Source: an uncultured Pseudomonadota bacterium
GTDB taxonomy: Bacteria; Bdellovibrionota_B; Oligoflexia; Oligoflexales; CAILAO01
Assembly (NCBI GenBank): GCA_903832105.1
Contig: CAILAO010000007.1
Span: 1 to 10,881, forward strand
Direction: 5' to 3'
DNA length: 10,881 bases
Each line of letters opens with the position of its first letter. Position 1 is the stretch's first letter. Below are positions 5,849 through 10,881 of the stretch, piece after piece. Below the pieces are notes generated by a model that had not been told where the DNA came from, ran no database searches, and saw only the letters and a program-made list of their open reading frames with translations. The translations under genes were made by a program, and so were the position numbers.

Positions 5849-7675
5849 CTAATTACCTTTTCCGATAACGTCTCCGATCTCAATTGGTCTTTCATTTTTT
5901 ACGATATACCCTGCCGCACCGACGTCCGTAACGTCGATAATACGGATAATTCCAACGGGTCTTCTTGACTTATCAGGGACAACTTGCTCCACTTGCGCCC
6001 AACTAACCCCGTAGTTTTTCTGCACCTCAAAAAATTGTCCGATTGCAATTCCATGGGCAATGCCACGATCTAGAAAAACAAAACCCCCACTCCCATCAAT
6101 GTCCTGATTAATATTAGCTAGCGCAACAACGGTTCCATCCGTAGAGTTGATCAGCCCAATGGCGCTAATGGGTGAAATGATCCTAACGGATGATCCGTAG
6201 GTCAGAAGAAGATCCTTTTGCTCCACAGGTGTGCGGCTCTCTGAAACTCTTCCTAAAAAAAGATTTCTTGATTCGTCTTCAAGTTGTTTCTCAATGAAAA
6301 CACTAGCGACGTAATAGTAGAGATATCCAATAAAATCACGTGATTTGGGGTGTCTTACTTCGTGACCACCTCGAGCGATTTTATACCGTGATCCGACAGC
6401 GACCGTGCCTTCAGGACTTTCGATGATGACCTGATCATTTTGTCCTACAAGAATTTCTCCATCTATACCACCCCCAATAGTCCCAAAAGACACTTGCTCT
6501 TCCGCATAAATAAAGCCCGGCACAAACAGAGTTTCTTCATCCCTGACAACGTATTCTCCAATGGCTTCAAAAGAGTCTAATGCCTGCTGACCAACCGATA
6601 GATCTTCCATATCGACTATTTCAAACCCCTTCAAAGGCGGTAGTGTTGACATCTCGACCTCTACGATATCTTTCGATGCCACTAACTCCTTCTCAGAAAT
6701 TTCTCCCTTATCAATAGGGACGATATCGCTCTCGTTTAGTACTTGTAAATACGGCGGATTATCTTTATCGCCAGGATAGAATTCCAACTTCATTCCTGGA
6801 TAAATAAAATGTGGATTTTTAATTTCAGGATTCATGGACCAAAGTTTTGGCCAATATCCTGGTTCATCGAGAAGCTGATCACAAATATCAAAAAGCGTAT
6901 CTCCATATTCCACATGGTAGACCTCCGGGGCCTCTCCTTCTGCCATCCACCTTAAACCGCCTGGCATTGCAGGCGCACCAGAAAAATTATTGGAGGAGAT
7001 GATCATTGGCGGAACCATGACCGGTCTTTCCGGCAACTCGTTTATGATCTCTTTTGGGGTCTCTTTTTTCTTTATGCTTCCTTCTGGCAAAGCCAATGTG
7101 TTCTTTACTTCCCCCTTTTTTGCCGGAATAGGTATCACCGCGTTTTGCACGGGGACTGCTTGAGCAGCGGCTGGTAAAGGCGTTATTTGCTTTTTTTCAG
7201 GCGATTCGACTATTAGTGATTCGCTCGATTTTGTTGTCCCCGGATTCACCGGCGCTGGTGATTGTTGAGGAAGACTTGGTGTTGGGGAACTTTTTGGTGA
7301 TGAAACACTCGAAGAAATTGGCTCCAATATAGTCGGAGGTTTCTTTGAGCTCGTACTTATCGGGCTGATTTTTGGCATCACAGCTTTCGGAAGCTGTTTT
7401 GCAGTCTGTAGCGTTTTAGAAGGCGGTTTTTTAACGATGCTGTCAACATCAGGAACGGTATTGCTTTCAAATTCAGAAATATCATCCGTCGGCGTCGCAC
7501 TTTTAAGACCTGGATCACTATTTAATTCGACGCCCTGTGACGGTTTCTCGGCTGTTAAGGCCCCTGGAGAAGTCTGTCCATGGGCATTTTCGGGGAAAAG
7601 AAAAAGAGAAACCCCGACGGCTAAAAACACCTCACGCAGATTTGCAGAGATAAACCAATGTACGTTTCTCTTCAT
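5849..7675 (-). CDS. Exported LysM-domain protein with long Pro/Ser-rich linker
   Basis: A 608-residue envelope protein. Residues 1-33 read as a Sec signal peptide (KR start, hydrophobic REVFLAVGVSLFLF, likely cleavage after AHG). Residues about 35-245 are low-complexity Pro/Ser/Thr/Lys sequence, probably a flexible spacer crossing the periplasm. One LysM module lies at 251-300 (YHVEYGDTLFDICDQLL, then WPKLWSMNPEIKNPHFIYPG); LysM binds the glycan chains of peptidoglycan. The remaining 300 residues are beta-rich, with repeated Gly turns and RGIAHGIAIGQFFEV near 538-551, reminiscent of FlgT-C-like or assembly-type beta domains, though I cannot name the family. ATG 7675 is 12 bases after the stop of the lipoprotein gene, so the two are coupled; its SD (GAG) is weak and lies within the end of that gene. 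Probably anchors or senses the wall. Confidence 0.85.
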   Translation of the reverse strand: MKRNVHWFISANLREVFLAVGVSLFLFPENAHGQTSPGALTAEKPSQGVELNSDPGLKSATPTDDISEFESNTVPDVDSIVKKPPSKTLQTAKQLPKAVMPKISPISTSSKKPPTILEPISSSVSSPKSSPTPSLPQQSPAPVNPGTTKSSESLIVESPEKKQITPLPAAAQAVPVQNAVIPIPAKKGEVKNTLALPEGSIKKKETPKEIINELPERPVMVPPMIISSNNFSGAPAMPGGLRWMAEGEAPEVYHVEYGDTLFDICDQLLDEPGYWPKLWSMNPEIKNPHFIYPGMKLEFYPGDKDNPPYLQVLNESDIVPIDKGEISEKELVASKDIVEVEMSTLPPLKGFEIVDMEDLSVGQQALDSFEAIGEYVVRDEETLFVPGFIYAEEQVSFGTIGGGIDGEILVGQNDQVIIESPEGTVAVGSRYKIARGGHEVRHPKSRDFIGYLYYYVASVFIEKQLEDESRNLFLGRVSESRTPVEQKDLLLTYGSSVRIISPISAIGLINSTDGTVVALANINQDIDGSGGFVFLDRGIAHGIAIGQFFEVQKNYGVSWAQVEQVVPDKSRRPVGIIRIIDVTDVGAAGYIVKNERPIEIGDVIGKGN

Positions 7676-7687
7676 TCAAAACTCGTG

Positions 7688-8596
7688 TCAAAAATTTTGC
7701 TGTAGTTTCTCTAACTCGGTTTTTGCAAGCTCTGCTGCGTCATCATGAGGATGTCGCTCAATGACTTCACCTAATCGACGAACCGCTGTTTCTTTCAATC
7801 CCATAGATATCTCAGTTTTTGCCAATTCCACCTTGGCTTTTGGAACCCAAGGATGCGCGGAAAACTTTTCAATGAAGTCGGAAAAGTGTTGCTTGGCTGT
7901 CTCGTACTCTTTTAAATTAGCCCAACTCCTGCCTAACCAGTACAGATGAACTCCCTCGGTTACTTTTTCGCTAAACTCTTTTCCGATTGCAGAGTATTCT
8001 ACAACCGCGCGGCCGTATCTTCGGGCCTTAAAATGTTCCTCCGCTATTGCCATTTTCTTAATGAAATTTTCCTCTTCCACCTTTGCCGTAGCTGTCGCGG
8101 CAGATTCGGCATTTACAACTTTTTCCAAATTGGCTAGCTCTTCTGGTTTCTTCTTCGCTAACACATCAGCATCAATACTTATTTCTTTTTCACTAAGATC
8201 TCGCTCGAATCCCCTTTTTTTGGCCTTTTTTGCGGGGAGAACAAGATCTTCATCCTTCATTTCTTCCGGCACTATTCCGAGAAGAAGGCCTTTTTCCAAT
8301 AGCTTTAGTCGTTCCTTTTGACGATAGTTTACTTCTTCTATCTCATCCATTCTGGACCATAGTTTAGCAATCTTAAGTTCAAGCTCTTCGATTTTTGCGC
8401 TCCGCACGTTAGCCGCCTTAGGATTCGCCGAATTATCTTCTTCGATCGGCTGGAAGTTTGGATCTTCACTGATAATCGGATCATTTGCGTCCTTCGCCTC
8501 TTTTTTTTCCTCCTCCCAAATCCAATGCGCACATCCCATCAAAAACCAAGTCCCCGCGAACAGAACAAACAATAAAACTAAAGGTCTTTTTTTCAT
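7688..8596 (-). CDS. Coiled-coil/TPR outer-membrane or periplasmic lipoprotein, CpoB/YbgF-like
   Basis: A 302-residue lipoprotein. The signal peptide MKKRPLVLLFVLFAGTWF ends in the lipobox LMGC (Cys22). An acidic spacer follows, then a coiled coil at about 65-103 (IEELELKIAKLWSRMDEIEE), a Lys/Glu-rich linker, and C-terminal TPR units at about 178-300 (AEEHFKARRYGRAVVEYSAI, YWLGRSWANLKEYETAKQHF, then ELAKTEISMGLKETA). The coiled coil followed by TPR is the design of CpoB (YbgF), the Tol-Pal-linked coordinator of wall synthesis. CpoB itself is periplasmic and not lipidated, so this is an analogue rather than a sure orthologue, and no tol/pal genes are in view. ATG 8596 has AAGGGA about 7 bases upstream. 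It lies 14 bases after the PilZ gene and 12 before the LysM gene, indicating one operon. Confidence 0.82.
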   Translation of the reverse strand: MKKRPLVLLFVLFAGTWFLMGCAHWIWEEEKKEAKDANDPIISEDPNFQPIEEDNSANPKAANVRSAKIEELELKIAKLWSRMDEIEEVNYRQKERLKLLEKGLLLGIVPEEMKDEDLVLPAKKAKKRGFERDLSEKEISIDADVLAKKKPEELANLEKVVNAESAATATAKVEEENFIKKMAIAEEHFKARRYGRAVVEYSAIGKEFSEKVTEGVHLYWLGRSWANLKEYETAKQHFSDFIEKFSAHPWVPKAKVELAKTEISMGLKETAVRRLGEVIERHPHDDAAELAKTELEKLQQNF

Positions 8597-8610
8597 AAAA
8601 TATTCCCTTT

Positions 8611-9387
8611 CTAAATAGCTTCGGCTTGCATAAGATTTTGAATATACTGCCTAATAACAAGCTTTGCGTCTTCATTTTGAAAAATAAACTCTCCTCCAAA
8701 TCGAAATGAACGAATGTACCTGCTGAAACCATCAACGTCCTTTACCTGTTCCTTTATTTTTTTCGTCCACCTTATCTCAAGACCAATTTTAAGGGGTTGT
8801 TGCATAGGAAATATCAGTTTTGCATGATCATCGATGACCCCGCGCCTTAGTATTAGGCTAGCAGATGGAAACCTCGTAACTGCACAAATTCCGCCCATCC
8901 CGATATCGACGATAGAGATATGATTTATAAGATCTCGATAGTGAGACATCGTTGGCGGTGCGGCAAGATCGTCACTGCCTGGTTGCCAAATATCCATAGC
9001 AATATAACTTGAGAAGTCTTTAGTCGAATTATGCCTTGCATTTTTTCTACGTTCTATACTCAGTAAATATTCAGGAACAGCCACCAAGATGCTGTTCTGG
9101 TCGATTTGGCAAACATAGCTCACGAAAGATATCTTTGTAGACATCATGACAAATTCGATTTGAATGCTCTTTTTGTCCTCAAGCTTTTTAGCACCCGATT
9201 CGGAAACATTTGAAATTCTCATTCTAAACATCGATTGATCGGCGAGAAGATCCGAAGCGCGGCCTCTGATTAGGACATTTTCCTGAGAAGAAACTCTTAT
9301 AAGGACAGGAAGTCGTGCCTGTGAAATGCGTTTTAGAATTCTCACGATTCTCTGCGGGTTTGAAATCTTTAATTCATTTTGATCCAT
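8611..9387 (-). CDS. PilZ-domain protein, probable c-di-GMP effector (YcgR-like layout)
   Basis: A 258-residue soluble protein. The N-terminal 110 residues look like a YcgR-N/PilZN-type beta domain (LPVLIRVSSQENVLIRGRAS and onward). The PilZ part begins with RRKNARH (113-119), giving the c-di-GMP-binding RxxxR as Arg114 and Arg118, and DIGMGG at 161-166 corresponds to the D/NxSxxG box. The conserved Ser of that box is Gly here, and the two motifs are separated by about 43 residues with a Pro-rich insertion (LAAPPTMSHY), longer than usual. Binding may therefore be weakened or altered. A beta strand with FRFGGEFIF closes the domain. It is the first gene of a tight operon with the CpoB-like and LysM genes, so it may link c-di-GMP level to envelope or motility functions. 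ATG 9387 has GAGA about 8 bases upstream. Confidence 0.85.
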   Translation of the reverse strand: MDQNELKISNPQRIVRILKRISQARLPVLIRVSSQENVLIRGRASDLLADQSMFRMRISNVSESGAKKLEDKKSIQIEFVMMSTKISFVSYVCQIDQNSILVAVPEYLLSIERRKNARHNSTKDFSSYIAMDIWQPGSDDLAAPPTMSHYRDLINHISIVDIGMGGICAVTRFPSASLILRRGVIDDHAKLIFPMQQPLKIGLEIRWTKKIKEQVKDVDGFSRYIRSFRFGGEFIFQNEDAKLVIRQYIQNLMQAEAI

Positions 9388-9406
9388 AGAAAATTCTCAT
9401 ATAAGT

Positions 9407-9429
9407 CCTTTAAACCGATATCTTAAAGG
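9407..9429 (-). promoter_or_regulatory. Inverted repeat in the leader of the PilZ operon
   Basis: CCTTTAA (9407-9413) and TTAAAGG (9423-9429) are perfect 7-bp inverted repeats around a 9-base loop that itself contains GATATC. It ends 20 bases before the pilZ-gene ATG. It could be a stem-loop in the leader or a dimeric operator. Confidence 0.35.
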
Positions 9430-9509
9430 CTCTTGAAATAGCCGTATTCTTCTCTAAAGACTTGCTGTAAAAGACGTTGAACAGGATTTTGATACTTATA
9501 TTCTAACAT
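9423..9509 (-). CDS. Possible 28-residue leader ORF upstream of the PilZ gene
   Basis: An ATG at 9509 opens 28 codons to TAA at 9425-9423, giving a plausible-looking peptide (starts MLEYKYQNPVQRLL, ends EEYGYFKSL). AGGAG precedes the ATG by only 2 bases, closer than ideal. The stop codon falls inside the inverted repeat just before the PilZ gene, an arrangement like a translated leader. It may equally be chance or the relic of a longer gene, since the frame stays open for another 17 codons after the TAA. I recognise no family. Confidence 0.3.
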   Translation of the reverse strand: MLEYKYQNPVQRLLQQVFREEYGYFKSL

Positions 9510-9529
9510 GGCTCCTGGGAATATGTATA

Positions 9530-9559
9530 TTGACAGACATTCTTTTGTGTACTTATGAT
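9530..9559 (+). promoter_or_regulatory. Strong sigma70-type promoter for the predicted outer-membrane protein gene
   Basis: TTGACA (9530-9535, perfect -35) and TATGAT (9554-9559, 5 of 6) are spaced by 18 bases. Transcription would start near 9566, leaving a leader of about 22 bases before the GTG start at 9588. This is the best promoter-like sequence in the window. Confidence 0.65.
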
Positions 9560-9587
9560 GAGACTGGCACTAATCGAGTAAGGTCCT

Positions 9588-10196
9588 GTGTATAAAGTTC
9601 TTTTTAATATAATTTATCAAAGTTTCCGATCTTTTATTAAGACCGCTCTCATACTTTCGCTTTTCTGTATCAGTTATAAAGGATTCGCTCGCTCTCTTTC
9701 TTTCGAAGAAAACGCCTTTTCCTCGCGGTACTTTTTGCTAGGGTTTGCCAATAACTATCCTGTCTCTTTTTCGCAGAACAGCTTCATATCAGGTGGTTTT
9801 CATCCTGTTTTTGGTTATCGATACAATATGGAAGGCAAGTGGTTCCTTGGGGTCAATGGTAATTTTAAGATGTTCAAAATTTCCGAAACTGGTCGTGCTC
9901 TTGCACTGTTCTCTATTAACCATGAATCGCTATATATTATCCGACTTTATCATCCAATCTATATTTTGCTGGGCCCAAAAATTCAATACCTACTACCACT
10001 AAAAGCCGCCAGTTTTCCCTTTCAAAAAGACCCCAACTATGAAGCAGAAATCGGAGCTGCATTTTCGCTTTTAGTTGGTAAAATTATTTCTGACAAAATC
10101 TGGATTGACCTCCGTATTGATAGATGGCGGGGTACAGGAACCATGAAGTTTCACGGGGTCGAAGTTGCTTTGGAAGTTAACTATTCTTTTTTATAA
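9588..10196 (+). CDS. Predicted outer-membrane beta-barrel protein, hypothetical
   Basis: A 202-residue exported protein that I cannot assign to a named family. The N-terminus has a basic region (RSFIKT), a hydrophobic core (ALILSLFCISY) and a likely cleavage site after GFA (residue 34). The rest alternates aromatic and polar residues in short strands (GGFHPVFGYRYN, KWFLGVNGNFKMF, IYILLGPKIQYLLPL, EIGAAFSLLVG, IWIDLRIDRW) and ends VALEVNYSFL, a C-terminal hydrophobic beta-signal. This is the look of a small 8-10-strand barrel. It begins with GTG, with AAGG 4 bases upstream. The strong promoter directly upstream and the opposite-strand genes on both sides indicate a single-gene transcription unit, probably well expressed. 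It may be a lineage-specific surface protein. Confidence 0.7.
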   Translation: MYKVLFNIIYQSFRSFIKTALILSLFCISYKGFARSLSFEENAFSSRYFLLGFANNYPVSFSQNSFISGGFHPVFGYRYNMEGKWFLGVNGNFKMFKISETGRALALFSINHESLYIIRLYHPIYILLGPKIQYLLPLKAASFPFQKDPNYEAEIGAAFSLLVGKIISDKIWIDLRIDRWRGTGTMKFHGVEVALEVNYSFL

Positions 10197-10229
10197 AACT
10201 AGGGCGTGGCAAGAGTACTAGGGCCCGTC

Positions 10230-10475
10230 TTAGCCTGATCGATCCTCTTTATTAATCTCAACAGTTTCATTTTTCGATTCTTGCTCTGATCCAGATCGTT
10301 GATCCAAGGACCAAACTTCTTCTTCAAAAACTGCTTTCGCTCGATTGGCTGCTTCTTTAGTTTGCGTCAAAAAGTGCATTGCTTGCCGTAGAAAGTCCGG
10401 CAATTTTTGAGGACCAAATAAAACCAAGGCAATAATTACAACCAACGCAAATTCAAATAGGCCGATTCCAAACAT
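10230..10475 (-). CDS. Twin-arginine translocase subunit, TatA/TatB family
   Basis: An 81-residue inner-membrane protein from ATG 10475. MFGIGLFEFALVVIIALVLF forms the short N-terminal membrane helix. It is followed by the conserved hinge FGPQKLPDFLRQ and an amphipathic helix (FLTQTKEAANRAKAVFEEEV), then a charged Ser/Glu-rich tail. TatA/TatB subunits form the pore and the receptor for folded Tat substrates. The MFxIG...E start and FGPxKLP hinge are shared with TatB, while the short length is like TatA, so the subtype is not settled and I give no symbol. An in-frame ATG at 10505 would add 10 residues before the usual start and lacks a clear SD; GGAAA lies 7 bases before 10475. No tatC is in view. 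It is divergent from hldD. Confidence 0.85.
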   Translation of the reverse strand: MFGIGLFEFALVVIIALVLFGPQKLPDFLRQAMHFLTQTKEAANRAKAVFEEEVWSLDQRSGSEQESKNETVEINKEDRSG

Positions 10476-10594
10476 ACAATTTTCCAAAAAGAATCCGAAA
10501 AACACATTTACCAGTTCAGTTTATCCCTTTTTAATGTTAAACGAAATTGAGGGCACGTCCTAGCCATTAATATTTTTTATTGGAAGGGATTAAT

Positions 10595-10881
10595 ATGATT
10601 ATCGTAACCGGGGGTGCTGGTTTCATTGGAAGCGCCTTCGTTTGGAAACTGAATAACCAGGGCATAAATGACATTGTTATCGTAGATAATTTGGGTTCTA
10701 CGCTTAAATGGAAAAATTTAACGAAACGGTCGTTTACCACGATTGTTCACAAAAATGATTTTTTAAACGCCCTCACTGATTCTGATGAAAATGCACTGCA
10801 CAGGCTGCTACAGCAACGCAAAAAGATTGACATGGTTGTTCACATGGGGGCCTGCTCGGCGACAACCGAAACCGATATGAA
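10595..10881 (+). CDS. hldD: ADP-L-glycero-D-manno-heptose 6-epimerase, N-terminal part
   Basis: The first 95 codons of an SDR-type epimerase; the gene runs off the right edge. MIIVTGGAGFIGSAFVWKLN holds the NAD(P)-binding TGGAGFIG motif (5-12). It is followed by VDNLGSTLKWKNL, KNDFL and HMGACSATTETDM, which parallel E. coli HldD (RfaD) closely, including the GACSxTTE active-site Ser/Thr segment. The enzyme converts ADP-D-glycero-D-manno-heptose to ADP-L-glycero-D-manno-heptose for the LPS inner core, marking the host as an LPS-making Gram-negative. ATG 10595 has an excellent SD, GGAAGGGA (10582-10589). The 89 to 119 bases shared with the divergent tat gene should hold its promoter; TTGAGG and TATTTT with an 18-base spacer are a weak candidate. 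Confidence 0.93.
   Translation, partial: MIIVTGGAGFIGSAFVWKLNNQGINDIVIVDNLGSTLKWKNLTKRSFTTIVHKNDFLNALTDSDENALHRLLQQRKKIDMVVHMGACSATTETDM

Noticed and set aside
10198..10226. Terminator between the barrel gene and the tat gene
   Set aside because: ACTAGGGC occurs twice (10198, 10217) and GGGC/GCCC could pair, but the stem is 4 bp with a 17-base loop; too weak to call.
10476..10505. Extension of the Tat subunit to the ATG at 10505
   Set aside because: TatA/TatB proteins begin right at the MFxIG helix; the extra 10 residues lack an SD and would lengthen the periplasmic end.

Overview
The window reads as chromosome of a diderm, LPS-bearing, moderately AT-rich bacterium. It carries a heptose-epimerase gene (hldD), a lipoprotein with a lipobox, a LysM envelope protein, a Tat component, a predicted outer-membrane barrel and a PilZ protein. 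The envelope-gene layout and the dprA-smg-topA cluster would fit Bdellovibrionota or a deltaproteobacterial relative. That placement is inference from gene content only.

Left end (1-about 552): accessory DNA. A truncated upstream frame overlaps a small YgiT-type zinc-finger gene, an arrangement typical of toxin-antitoxin pairs. It is followed by a short perfect hairpin and then a broken HEPN-domain gene, with TAG in place of the first Gln of the FHAQQA motif and no 3' part. The HEPN frame stops a few bases before a degraded but length-perfect 3' half of tRNA-Ile(GAU), from anticodon loop to CCA. This looks like the scar of an element that integrated at a tRNA-Ile gene. The island would lie to the left and core chromosome would resume to the right.

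Middle (847-9387): one forward gene for a MerR/excisionase-type HTH protein with a C-terminal coiled coil faces a long reverse-strand block. In transcription order the block is a PilZ-domain protein, a TPR/coiled-coil lipoprotein (CpoB/YbgF-like), a LysM periplasmic protein, DprA, Smg (DUF494) and DNA topoisomerase I (TopA). The first three are spaced by 12-14 bases and are surely co-transcribed; they suggest a c-di-GMP-linked envelope unit. The dprA-smg-topA order matches the smf-smg-topA/yrdD neighbourhood of proteobacteria. A candidate promoter lies between dprA and smg.

Right end (9388-10881): a 200-base divergent spacer holds a strong sigma70-type promoter (TTGACA-N18-TATGAT) for a predicted outer-membrane barrel gene on the forward strand, and a possible 28-codon leader ORF plus stem-loop ahead of the PilZ gene. 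A reverse-strand TatA/TatB-family gene and the divergent 5' part of hldD close the window.
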